Origin: CAZMVY01 sp964617875
Lineage (GTDB): Bacteria > Planctomycetota > Phycisphaerae > UBA1845 > PWPN01
DNA length: 30,459 nucleotides
NCBI GenBank assembly: GCA_964617875.1
Contig: CAZUAI010000068.1
Coordinates: forward strand, 1-30,459
Reading direction: 5' to 3'
A program made the position numbers and the translations under genes. Under the pieces are notes generated by a model, which saw nothing but the letters and a program-made list of their open reading frames with translations, was not told the origin of the DNA and did not search any database. Positions 22,943-29,982 of the stretch are shown piece by piece. Numbering within the stretch: the first letter of the stretch is position 1; each line of letters begins with the position of its first letter.

Positions 22943-22962
22943 CGAGGGGTATCATCCGGCCG
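22943..22962 (+). promoter_or_regulatory. Predicted -10 box for a leaderless transcript
   Basis: TATCAT (22950-22955) ends exactly 7 bases before the ATG at 22963 in the context gaggggtatcatccggccg. No Shine-Dalgarno sequence sits at normal distance. The -35 region is weak. Confidence 0.45.
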
Positions 22963-24231
22963 ATGTCCGACGAAGCCCGACAGTCCGGGGCCCCTTGGCC
23001 GCCGCGGGAGAGGTTTCTCGCCGGCCTGCTCGTGCTTCTGGCGGCCGGATGCCTCCCGGTGGCAATGTACAGGGTCGCCGGCGGTGGCGGCGGCACCGAC
23101 TTTCCCGAGTTTCACGCCGCCGGCCGGCATGTCCTCGAGCATCGCGCCCGCCAGCCGGACAGCCTTCTGCATCGCTACCTTCCCTCGGTCGATGTCGCGT
23201 GGGCGCTGCTCGGCTCGATGCCCCTGCTGCCGGCGGCGGCCGTCTGGTACGTGTTGAGCGGCCTGACGTGGCTGGGCCTGCTGCGGTCGGTGGGGCGGCA
23301 CCTGCTGCCGACGACGCCGGCGGGCGACCGACGGATCGTCCTCTTGACGGCCGCTCTTCTGTCTGTGGTCTTTGTGCTCGATCACCTGCTGCTCGGCGCG
23401 TTTCACATCCTGATGCTGTGGCTCATGGTGGCGGGTCTGGGCCAGGCGATGGCGGGTCGCCGTGCGCGGGCCGCGGTTCTTCTGGGCGTCGCGATCTGGC
23501 TCAAGCTGCTGCCGTTGCTGGGGGCGGTGTACCTGGCGATGAAGCGCCGCTGGGCGGCGGCGATCGGAAGCGTTGTCGTGGCCGTGGTTCTGGATGTGGT
23601 GTTGTCCGTGGCGGCGTACGGGGCGTCGGCGGCGTGGACCGCGCACGTTCAATGGTGGCACTCCCGCGCCGTGGGCGATGTGGAGACGCTGCTCTTGAGC
23701 GAGCGGTATACGGAGCAGCAGCGTGATCGCAACCAGTCGATGGCGGCAGTGATGCGGCGGCTGCTGACGCAGACGGCGGCGCAGAAGGGCGACCCGGTCT
23801 ACCGGCGGACGGCCCTGACGGACCTTTCGCCGTCGGCACTGGTGCGCGTGTATTTCGCGACGCTGGCCGTGCTCGTGGTGGCGGTGGCGTTCTTCTGCCG
23901 GAAGGCGGGAGACGGGCTTCCGGCCGCACGGCGGGCGGCGGAGATCGCGCTGGTCGTGCTGGCGACGATGTGGTTCTCGCCCATCGTGTTCAGCTACCAC
24001 GGGACGGCGGCACTGCCGGCGCTGGCCGTCGTGCTCGGCACCCGGTGGGAGCGGTCCCTGCTCAAGCGGGCGGCGCTCATCGTCTGGGTTTTGGCGGCGC
24101 TGCTGCTGGCCCTGCCTGAGGCGCGGTCGGCCGGCGAGTTGCTGTGGGCGTCGCTTTTGCTGGGGGCCGTCGTGGCGATCACCGGCCGGGGGCCGGTCAG
24201 TGCAGACGCACCTCGTCCTCGACTCCGCTGA
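22963..24231 (+). CDS. GT87-family (DUF2029) membrane glycosyltransferase
   Basis: The 422-residue polytopic membrane protein has about ten hydrophobic segments and an N-terminal TDFPEFHAAGRHVLEHR segment (about 43-59). This matches the catalytic-loop region of GT87/DUF2029 glycosyltransferases, which use polyprenyl-phosphate mannose to add mannose on the outer face of the membrane. LLGVAIWLKLLPLLG is the typical AIxxKxxP-like helix of the family. The large loop with ERYTEQQRDRNQSMAAVMRR should be extracytoplasmic. ATG 22963 follows a -10 box by 7 bases; the frame is open upstream, but that part runs antisense to the adjacent gene start. The 3' end overlaps the convergent permease gene by 35 bases. 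The acceptor is unknown. Confidence 0.82.
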   Translation: MSDEARQSGAPWPPRERFLAGLLVLLAAGCLPVAMYRVAGGGGGTDFPEFHAAGRHVLEHRARQPDSLLHRYLPSVDVAWALLGSMPLLPAAAVWYVLSGLTWLGLLRSVGRHLLPTTPAGDRRIVLLTAALLSVVFVLDHLLLGAFHILMLWLMVAGLGQAMAGRRARAAVLLGVAIWLKLLPLLGAVYLAMKRRWAAAIGSVVVAVVLDVVLSVAAYGASAAWTAHVQWWHSRAVGDVETLLLSERYTEQQRDRNQSMAAVMRRLLTQTAAQKGDPVYRRTALTDLSPSALVRVYFATLAVLVVAVAFFCRKAGDGLPAARRAAEIALVVLATMWFSPIVFSYHGTAALPALAVVLGTRWERSLLKRAALIVWVLAALLLALPEARSAGELLWASLLLGAVVAITGRGPVSADAPRPRLR

Positions 24232-25897
24232 GGGCCAGCCGCTTCCGATACCACCCGATCCCTGCGAACAGCACCGCGAACAGGGCGTACCCCACCGCGA
24301 CGCCGAAGGCCCGCGTACCGAAGGCGTCCTTCGGCAGCGTGTTCCAGATCAGCAGGTAATCCACCGTGTTGTCCCTGAGCTGGTAGGCGTGCATGAGCCC
24401 GAGCAGCGTGAGCACCGCCGCGGCCACGGACCACGCCGCCGCGTGGAAGAACTTCCGGTCGATCAGGAACGCCGAGATCGCCGCCAGGATCATGCACGTG
24501 AAGATGTACCCGCGTTCCAGCAGGTTCATGCCGTGCAGGAAGAAACCGTTGGCGTCGGCGGCCAGGTTGTTCGTCAGGACTTTCTGCAGGGTCGTGCCGC
24601 CGGCGACGAAGAACACGCCCGCGACGACCGTGGCCCCCCAGGCGGCAATGGCGGGGAAGAGGCCCACCGCGACGGCCGGGGCGTGTTCGCGGGGTGTCGC
24701 CTGGTAGGCCTGCGCGGTGATGATGATCCCGATCCATACGACGATCGCGATTCCCGCCTCGATGGGGATCAGCCGGTCGATGACCGCGACGGTGCCCGTC
24801 AGGCCGATGACGGTGAAGAAGACGCCGTTCAACGTGGAATAGCCGGCGCGTGCCCCCAGCCCCTTCCAGCCGGGGTGGCCGATGTAGATCGTCGTCGGGA
24901 AGCACGAGCCGAAGCACGCCGCCGCGATCGTCGAGAGCCCGTTGACCCCCAGCGACGCGCCCGTGTGAAACCGGTCGCCCCCGGCCTCGGCCGACTCGAT
25001 ATTCTGAAGGCTGCTGATCACGTTGAACAGGCCCATCGGAATGATGACGGAGACCGATCCGACCAGAAGCTGCCGCTGCTTCTCGTCGTGCCAGGCCGTT
25101 TGCGCGAAGTCCCATAACGCGCCGCCGGCCCAGATGGGCGGGTGCCAGCCCCGCATTGTCCAGGCTTCCTGCACGGCCTTGCCCGACATGATCCTGCCGA
25201 TCCACTCGTTCTGCGCGCCGGGATCCCCGAGGAACCCGGTGAAGAGCCACGTGAGCGCCCAAGCGAGGACCGTTCCTGCGCCGACGGCCAGCAGGCCGCC
25301 GGGGATGCCGCCCGGGAAGCGGATTCCCGAAAAGTACGTGATCATCACGATCGCGAGGGGTACCATCGCGATCAGCGGTCGTTGCCAGATTTGCAGGGCG
25401 AAGGTCATCGCGATGAAGCCGATGGCGATGCCCGCCAGCGTGCTCAGCAGCGCGGCCCTCGGCGTGTGCCTGCGGATCAATTCCGCGTAGATCGCCCCCG
25501 TGAACTCGATCAGGCCGCTGCCCATGCACGCGACCAGCCCCATCAGCCACGCGGTCTGCGCCGATTTCGTCTGCTCGTACGCCGGCATCATGACAAAGAA
25601 GACGTAGACGATCAGCGACGGCGTGCTGATGCCGAACGGGAGCGCCGTGACGTCGCTGCGGCCCGTGCACCGGGCCAGCCGGTGCGCCTGAAAGGCGTAG
25701 AAGAGGTTCCCGATCACGAGCGAGACCGCAGCCCCCGGCAGGATGTGCTTGTAGATGAACGACTCGTTCCCGCCGTTCATCCCGCATGCGGTCTTGCAGA
25801 GTGCGACGATGAGCAGCCACTGGACCAGGTTGTCCACGGCCAGCCCGAAGAAGCCATCCAGATCCCGTTTGACGAAAAAGCGGTACGTTTGCGACAT
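24197..25897 (-). CDS. NCS2-like xanthine/uracil/purine permease
   Basis: The 566-residue membrane protein has about 12-14 hydrophobic segments. The segments GRSDVTALPFGISTPSLIVY (near 90-110) and GVNGLSTIAAACFGSCFPTT (near 303-322) are typical of NCS2/AzgA-like nucleobase transporters. It most likely imports purines or uracil by proton symport; substrate cannot be fixed. ATG 25897 is used because MSQTYRFFVKRDLDGFFGLA begins the conserved part. An upstream in-frame ATG at 26008 gives a proline/arginine-rich extension that looks non-coding. The adjacent divergent purE makes a purine connection plausible. The 3' end overlaps the convergent glycosyltransferase gene. Confidence 0.85.
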   Translation of the reverse strand: MSQTYRFFVKRDLDGFFGLAVDNLVQWLLIVALCKTACGMNGGNESFIYKHILPGAAVSLVIGNLFYAFQAHRLARCTGRSDVTALPFGISTPSLIVYVFFVMMPAYEQTKSAQTAWLMGLVACMGSGLIEFTGAIYAELIRRHTPRAALLSTLAGIAIGFIAMTFALQIWQRPLIAMVPLAIVMITYFSGIRFPGGIPGGLLAVGAGTVLAWALTWLFTGFLGDPGAQNEWIGRIMSGKAVQEAWTMRGWHPPIWAGGALWDFAQTAWHDEKQRQLLVGSVSVIIPMGLFNVISSLQNIESAEAGGDRFHTGASLGVNGLSTIAAACFGSCFPTTIYIGHPGWKGLGARAGYSTLNGVFFTVIGLTGTVAVIDRLIPIEAGIAIVVWIGIIITAQAYQATPREHAPAVAVGLFPAIAAWGATVVAGVFFVAGGTTLQKVLTNNLAADANGFFLHGMNLLERGYIFTCMILAAISAFLIDRKFFHAAAWSVAAAVLTLLGLMHAYQLRDNTVDYLLIWNTLPKDAFGTRAFGVAVGYALFAVLFAGIGWYRKRLALSGVEDEVRLH

Positions 25898-26161
25898 GGC
25901 TCCATGCCTCGAACGGCCACAGGGTTTTCGGTGTCGCTCGCTCGCCGGTCCCGGTGCCGCCCGCCGGCGGGGGCGAGGACCGGGGCATTCTACCGGCCGC
26001 GCGGCCACCCGGCGAGGTTATCGGGGCTGCGCATCGTCGGCGAACCGGTTCACGCGCGACGGTGTCCGCGAACGGGCGCGGCACCCGTTCGGGCCGCTTG
26101 TCGGGGCCGCCGCTCCCGGTACAATACTCATCGCACCTGCGGGTGTCGGGAGATCAGCGGA

Positions 26162-26671
26162 ATGGCGAAACCGTGCGTGGCTATCATCATGGGAAGCGAT
26201 TCGGATTGGCCTGTCATGGAGGTCTGCTACAAGCAACTCCAGGAGTTCGGCCTCGATTGCCGGGTGGAGGTCATGTCCGCGCACCGTACGCCGGAACGGG
26301 TCTCCGAGTTCTCGCGAACGGCTCAGGACAATGGGATCCAGGTGATCATCGCGGCCGCGGGGATGGCGGCGGCCCTTCCGGGCGCGATTGCCTCATCGAC
26401 CACGCTGCCGGTCATCGGTGTTCCGCTGGAGTCCGGTGCGTTCCAGGGGTTGGATTCGCTGCTCAGCATGGTTCAGATGCCGCCCGGGGTTCCGGTTGCG
26501 ACGGTTGCCGTCGGGACTGCCGGGGCACGAAATGCGGCGATTCTTGCGGCGCAAATCCTGGCGCTCCATGATGCTCGCCTAGCCGGTGAGCTGAAAAAGT
26601 TCAAAAGTATTCAGGCGGAAATGGTCGATAACAAGAACCAGGTTTTGCGGGAGCGTCTGTTACGTGGCTGA
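26162..26671 (+). CDS. purE: N5-carboxyaminoimidazole ribonucleotide mutase / AIR carboxylase PurE
   Basis: The 169-residue PurE acts in de novo purine synthesis. GSDSDWPVM (11-19) and SAHRTPERV (39-47) form the CAIR-binding site, with His41 present. The following GMAAALPGA segment (68-76) has Ala where most PurE proteins have His (GAAHLPGM, His75 of E. coli). QMPPGVPVATVAVG is closer to the class II/other PurE subgroup than to the E. coli type. The start ATG 26162 fits the family N-terminus. The gene shares an 8-base overlap with mtnA downstream, so translation is likely coupled. No purK is nearby, which together with the sequence type leaves open direct AIR carboxylation. Confidence 0.94.
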   Translation: MAKPCVAIIMGSDSDWPVMEVCYKQLQEFGLDCRVEVMSAHRTPERVSEFSRTAQDNGIQVIIAAAGMAAALPGAIASSTTLPVIGVPLESGAFQGLDSLLSMVQMPPGVPVATVAVGTAGARNAAILAAQILALHDARLAGELKKFKSIQAEMVDNKNQVLRERLLRG

Positions 26672-27716
26672 CGGTCTGCCTCCCAAGACGATCCGATGGA
26701 TCGGCGGCTTGGACGGGCACGTCGAGCTGATTGATCAAACGCTCCTGCCGGCTGAGCTTAAGTTATTGGCTTGCCGAGACATAGGCGCGGTCTGGGAGGC
26801 TATCCGCAGCCTCCGAGTTCGAGGGGCCCCGGCGATCGGCATTGCGGCCGCAATGGGTGTCGTCCTCGGAATCCGGCGAGCAAGCAGCGAACAAGAGTTC
26901 TTTGACAAACTCAGGGAGTCTTGCGATTATCTCGCCAGCTCGCGTCCAACGGCGGTCAATCTGTTTTGGGCGCTGGATCGGATGCGGAGGCTGGCAGAAT
27001 CGCTTAAGGGCTGTCCGTTATCCGAAATCATGGATCGACTCTTGGTGGAGGCCAAGGCGATCCGTGATGAAGACGCCTCGACGTGCCGGGCGATTGGCCG
27101 GTGGGGCGAGCCGCTGGTGCGCGATGGTGCTGGGGTTTTGACGCACTGCAACGCGGGCTGGCTGGCGACGGCGGAGTACGGGACGGCGCTGTCAGTCCTG
27201 TACACGGCTCACGAGAAAGGCAAACGGTTTCGCGTGTATGCCGACGAGACCCGGCCATTGCTGCAGGGGGCTCGGTTGACCTCCTGGGAATTATCCAGGG
27301 CGGGGCTTGACGTGACGCTGATTTGCGATAATATGGCGGGGGTGTTGATGCGGGAGGGGCGCATCGATCTGGTAATCGTTGGCGCGGACCGGATCGCTGC
27401 GAACGGAGACACGGCGAACAAGATCGGCACATATAGTGTGGCGGTCTTGGCGAGGTATCACGGTATAGCGTTCTACGTTGCGGCTCCGAGGTCGACGTTC
27501 GACTTGACGATCTCGAATGGATCGAGTATACCGATCGAGCAACGAGGGGCTGACGAGATACGGCGCGGTTTTGGGACGTTGACAGCACCAGCGGAAGTGG
27601 AGTGCTATAACCCGGCGTTTGACGTTACGCCGGCCGGGATGATCCGGGGGATCATTACCGAGCTTGGCGTGATTGAACCCGTGACCGCAGAGAAAATCCG
27701 GAATTTTCTCGGGTAG
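26664..27716 (+). CDS. mtnA: S-methyl-5-thioribose-1-phosphate isomerase
   Basis: The 350-residue MtnA converts methylthioribose-1-phosphate to methylthioribulose-1-phosphate in methionine salvage. It has RGAPAIG (53-59), the catalytic Cys162 in THCNAG, ETRPLLQG (195-202) and Asp242 in VGADRIAANGD, with the NKIGTYSVA segment at 252-260. The C-terminal PAGMIRGIITELGV is also conserved. The start is GTG 26664, inside the end of purE (8-base overlap), with no separate promoter. No other methionine-salvage gene is in the window. The gene is lower in GC in places than the genes upstream. The stop is followed 4 bases later by the promoter of the small-gene array. Confidence 0.95.
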   Translation: MADGLPPKTIRWIGGLDGHVELIDQTLLPAELKLLACRDIGAVWEAIRSLRVRGAPAIGIAAAMGVVLGIRRASSEQEFFDKLRESCDYLASSRPTAVNLFWALDRMRRLAESLKGCPLSEIMDRLLVEAKAIRDEDASTCRAIGRWGEPLVRDGAGVLTHCNAGWLATAEYGTALSVLYTAHEKGKRFRVYADETRPLLQGARLTSWELSRAGLDVTLICDNMAGVLMREGRIDLVIVGADRIAANGDTANKIGTYSVAVLARYHGIAFYVAAPRSTFDLTISNGSSIPIEQRGADEIRRGFGTLTAPAEVECYNPAFDVTPAGMIRGIITELGVIEPVTAEKIRNFLG

Positions 27717-27720
27717 GGTC

Positions 27721-27748
27721 TTGCAAAAGTCGGAAAAGGCAGTACACT
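27721..27748 (+). promoter_or_regulatory. Promoter of the small lipoprotein-like gene array
   Basis: TTGCAA (27721-27726) and TACACT (27743-27748) are separated by 16 bp, giving one of the best sigma70-type matches in the window. It lies just past mtnA and upstream of four tiny genes. A 7-bp inverted repeat, AGATTGG/CCAATCT (27760-27766 and 27775-27781), sits just downstream of the expected start of transcription. Confidence 0.6.
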
Positions 27749-27813
27749 TTCGCCCCATTAGATTGGAGGCGCGGCCAATCTACAGGATTCTCATTGGGTT
27801 TGAGGATCTGTAC

Positions 27814-27889
27814 TGGCCCGCCGGTCGGCGTATCGTGCGGATCGCGGCGATACGTGCGTGTAGCTGACTGAGGACCGGATGTGGCCTTA
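27814..27889 (+). promoter_or_regulatory. Nested leader hairpin of small gene 1
   Basis: An outer arm CCGGTC (27821-27826) pairs with GACCGG (27873-27878). Inside, CGTATCG (27829-27835) pairs with CGATACG (27848-27854). A further GGCC/GGCC pair may extend the outer arm. The structure lies 43 bases or more before the start codon and has no T-tract. The same CGTATCG/CGATACG pair recurs before small gene 4. Confidence 0.6.
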
Positions 27890-27931
27890 GTGTGAGGCCG
27901 ACTTGTTTCCTTCTGATTAAGGAGGCACACA

Positions 27932-28069
27932 ATGTTCAAACGGATGTGGCGGTTGGTAGCCCTGATGTCGATGAGCACGCTGCTGTTGGGCGGCGGCTGC
28001 GGCCTGGGCACGCTGTTCGACTGGCAGAAGATCACGCAGGCGATCCTGATGGACGCCCTGTTTGACTGA
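27932..28069 (+). CDS. Small lipoprotein-like peptide 1
   Basis: This is a 45-residue predicted peptide. MFKRMWRLV gives a basic start, followed by a hydrophobic run and a GGGC site at Cys23, as in a type II signal peptide. Only 22 residues follow, ending with a TLFDWQKITQAILMDALFD helix. A strong ribosome binding site (aaggagg, 7 nt before ATG 27932) supports translation. Its first nine residues resemble those of peptide 2. No family is recognised. It is probably anchored in a membrane; function unknown. Confidence 0.7.
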   Translation: MFKRMWRLVALMSMSTLLLGGGCGLGTLFDWQKITQAILMDALFD

Positions 28070-28079
28070 TCGAGCCGTC

Positions 28080-28150
28080 GGCCAGAGAGGAGGAGCCCGG
28101 GTTTCCCGCCAGCAGTGGCGGACCGGGCGGCGTGGGGTCGGTCGTTGGCC
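28080..28150 (+). promoter_or_regulatory. Nested leader hairpin of small gene 2
   Basis: Three nested arms are seen: GGCCA (28080-28084) with TGGCC (28146-28150), CCCGG (28096-28100) with CCGGG (28123-28127), and CCGCC (28106-28110) with GGCGG (28117-28121). The architecture parallels the leaders of the other three small genes although the sequence differs. Confidence 0.5.
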
Positions 28151-28190
28151 CTCGCAACGGTAAACCTTGTCGTTCTAGGAGAACAAACAG

Positions 28191-28316
28191 ATGTTTACGA
28201 AAATGTGGACGAAGTGGAGCGTCCTGCTTGCCGGCGGTGCCGTCCTCGGCATGGGTCTCGGTGGGTGCATTCTGAACTGGATTCGGGATGTTGCGGTTCT
28301 GAACATGGTGAACTAG
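28191..28316 (+). CDS. Small lipoprotein-like peptide 2
   Basis: The 41-residue peptide has the N-terminus MFTKMWTKWS, a hydrophobic Gly/Leu/Val stretch and an LGGC lipobox-like site (Cys26). Only 15 residues follow, with ILNWIRDVAVLNMVN. The ribosome binding site is AGGAG, about 8 nt before ATG 28191. It is the shortest of the four and shares the MFxxMW start with peptide 1. Function unknown; probable lipoprotein or membrane peptide. Confidence 0.65.
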   Translation: MFTKMWTKWSVLLAGGAVLGMGLGGCILNWIRDVAVLNMVN

Positions 28317-28335
28317 TGCGCGGTGTGCGCGGCGG

Positions 28336-28431
28336 CCCGTGATCGCATGGGCCTGCGTTTGATGCCAAGGGAAGCTCGCCGGGCTTGCACGCTGACGCCA
28401 GTGATGTGCAAAGCGCGGCGCGGCGTCCCGG
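28336..28431 (+). promoter_or_regulatory. Hairpins in the leader of small gene 3
   Basis: CCGGG (28379-28383) pairs with CCCGG (28427-28431), enclosing TTGCAC (28385-28390) paired with GTGCAA (28406-28411). A separate GGCCC/GGGCC hairpin lies upstream (28334-28353). The ribosome binding site and start codon follow within 20 bases. Confidence 0.5.
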
Positions 28432-28448
28432 TTTTGAGGAGGCTCACA

Positions 28449-28601
28449 ATGTCGAAATTGACCAAGTTGTTCTATCTGTCGGCTGCGATCTGCAGCGGTA
28501 TGGTGTTTGACGGGTGCTTCGGCGGTTTGCCCAACGTGTACTCGTGGGGCTGGCCGCGGGCCATCTGGCTGTGGCTCATGGAAGACCTCGTCACGCACTG
28601 A
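28449..28601 (+). CDS. Small lipoprotein-like peptide 3
   Basis: The 50-residue peptide begins MSKLTKLFYLSAAICSGMVF and has a Cys at 23 in DGC, a weaker lipobox than in the other three. The tail is aromatic (VYSWGWPRAIWLWLMEDLV) and may lie on or in a membrane. A strong ribosome binding site (gaggagg, 7 nt) precedes ATG 28449. No family is recognised. Apart from the shared size, position and start pattern, it has little sequence in common with peptides 1 and 2. Confidence 0.65.
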   Translation: MSKLTKLFYLSAAICSGMVFDGCFGGLPNVYSWGWPRAIWLWLMEDLVTH

Positions 28602-28634
28602 GACGTGAGCGAACGGAGTAGGCGGGTCCGGTGT

Positions 28635-28735
28635 GTACGAGCGTAATCTGGTGCTCGTGCGTGCCGGCTCCAGTCAGGTAATCGTATCGTAGTGGCGTGG
28701 CAATGGTTTCACGCCGATACGGTAGCAGGCCTGAC
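28635..28735 (+). promoter_or_regulatory. Leader hairpins of small gene 4
   Basis: ACGAGC...GCTCGT forms a first hairpin (28637-28658). Downstream, GTCAGG (28673-28678) pairs with CCTGAC (28730-28735), enclosing CGTATCG (28683-28689) with CGATACG (28715-28721) and GCGTG (28695-28699) with CACGC (28710-28714). The CGTATCG/CGATACG pair and the following gtagc...ctgac context recur in the leader of small gene 1. Confidence 0.6.
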
Positions 28736-28772
28736 CGAAGTGCTTGTGGATTCTCGACCAGGAGGTCATATC

Positions 28773-28931
28773 ATGGCTCGATTGATGAAGGTCCTGTTCG
28801 TGCTCGGATCGTCCGCGTTCCTGCTCCAGCTCGGCGGGTGCTTTGCGAAATCGGATGGCGGTATGAGCGTCTTCCCGATTGCGTACCTGTCGGGCTTGTT
28901 CAGGCTTCCGGTGCTTCCGGTGGCGACGTGA
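28773..28931 (+). CDS. Small lipoprotein-like peptide 4
   Basis: The 52-residue peptide has the basic start MARLMK, a hydrophobic core and a canonical LGGC lipobox (Cys23). The tail FAKSDGGMSVFPIAYLSGLF ends in proline- and leucine-rich residues. The ribosome binding site AGGAGG is 7 nt before ATG 28773. It is the clearest signal-peptide II case of the four. Function is unknown; it is likely processed to a short lipidated peptide of about 30 residues. Confidence 0.7.
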   Translation: MARLMKVLFVLGSSAFLLQLGGCFAKSDGGMSVFPIAYLSGLFRLPVLPVAT

Positions 28932-28952
28932 CGGGGCGCGGCCGGCGTTCTG

Positions 28953-29040
28953 CGTGACTAGTCGCGCCGCCTGGTAGGAGTCGGGCGGCGAGATGCTCGC
29001 CTTTGGAAACGATGCGTTCCAGGCGGAGCGACCAGTCACG
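28953..29040. repeat. Large imperfect inverted repeat after the small-gene array
   Basis: A 22-bp stem with two mismatches joins 28953-28974 and 29019-29040 (arms cgtgactagtcgc and gcgaccagtcacg, extended by ccgcctgg and ccaggcgg). Its 44-base loop holds a second perfect hairpin, GGCGAG-ATG-CTCGCC. The element could be a stable 3' RNA domain, a small RNA, or a miniature mobile element. No terminal duplication was identified. Confidence 0.65.
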
Positions 29041-29067
29041 TTCCGCCGGCAGTGCATGGACTGAATT

Positions 29068-29116
29068 GGACGGCCGCTCTTGTGCCGCCGCGGTGGCACA
29101 AGGGTGGCCGTCCTTG
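29068..29116 (+). terminator. Strong terminator-like hairpin closing the array
   Basis: An 8-bp stem (29068-29075 with 29106-29113) and a second 8-bp stem (29079-29086 with 29095-29102) are stacked with a symmetric 3-base internal loop. Only a short, imperfect T-run (ttgctt) follows. It lies between the small-gene array and the convergent NAD(P)H-hydrate epimerase gene. Confidence 0.6.
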
Positions 29117-29205
29117 CTTATAGGGTGTAGTTCGCGGGCCGCGCGATTATGGGCTTGCTCTGGTAGTGCGGGCGTGTTGCTCTGTCGGGGCGCGGCGAGT
29201 CGGTG

Positions 29206-29982
29206 CTATGGTTTGCGCCCGGCGACCTTCTCGACCAGGCCGCGGGGGGAGCCGATATCGACCAGGACCACGCGGCCAACGAAGGGGATGGCCTCCGTTG
29301 CGGCGAAGCCGACCTTGTGCGCGGCCATGGTAATCGTGATGTCGGCCTGAACAGCGGCATTGGCGGGGAGTCCGGTGTCGGCGTCAAGTCCGCTGGGGAC
29401 GTCGATCGCGAAGAGGACAGGCCGCGGCGGCGGGGAGGGGGCGGCGGCGACGGGGCGGGCTGGGCGAAGGGCGTTGATGGCGTGAACGATCCTGTCGAGG
29501 GGCTGGCGCACCTGGCCCGAGAAACCCGTACCGAGCATGGCATCGACGACGGCGAGGGAGGCGGGCCACCGTTTGGCGGCGGCGGCGAGCGTGTCGGGCT
29601 CCGTGATTGAGAGGGTGGGCAGCTGCATCCGCTGGGTGATGGTGTAGTTGACGGCCGCGTCGCCGGAGAACCGGGCGGGGTCCGAGGCGAGGTAGAGTTC
29701 CACGACAAATCCGCAGTTGAAGAGGTGGCGGGCGATGACAAAGCCGTCGCCGCCGTTGTTTCCCGCGCCGCAGACGATGGCGACAGGGGGCGGCGCCGCA
29801 GGGGTGGAACCGGTGGGCGGCGGCGCGGCATCGGCGTCCGGGGTGAGGATCTGCCGAATGACGCGGGCGGCGTTGCGGCCGGCGTTTTCCATGAGCACGA
29901 TGCCGGGGATGCCGTATTCCTCGATGGCGAGCCGATCCAACTGCCGGACCTGCTCGCGCGTCAGCCGTTGCGGTGAGTCCAT
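29206..29982 (-). CDS. nnrE: NAD(P)H-hydrate epimerase (YjeF N-terminal domain)
   Basis: The 258-residue protein interconverts the R and S forms of hydrated NAD(P)H in cofactor repair. It has LMENAGRNAA (30-39), the GAGNNGGDGFVIARHL motif that binds the nucleotide, VVDAMLGTGFSG, and FAIDVPSGLDADTG with the catalytic Asp. HKVGFA also fits the family. Two Pro/Ala-rich inserts, near 47-66 and 172-185, are longer than usual and may be surface loops. Only the epimerase domain is present. Many bacteria fuse it to the ADP-dependent dehydratase NnrD, which is not in the window. ATG 29982 fits the family start. The gene is convergent with the small-gene array. Confidence 0.93.
   Translation of the reverse strand: MDSPQRLTREQVRQLDRLAIEEYGIPGIVLMENAGRNAARVIRQILTPDADAAPPPTGSTPAAPPPVAIVCGAGNNGGDGFVIARHLFNCGFVVELYLASDPARFSGDAAVNYTITQRMQLPTLSITEPDTLAAAAKRWPASLAVVDAMLGTGFSGQVRQPLDRIVHAINALRPARPVAAAPSPPPRPVLFAIDVPSGLDADTGLPANAAVQADITITMAAHKVGFAATEAIPFVGRVVLVDIGSPRGLVEKVAGRKP

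Noticed and set aside
27717..29120. CRISPR array or tandem DNA repeat
   Set aside because: The spacing of hairpins is irregular and their sequences differ; no direct repeat of constant length is present.
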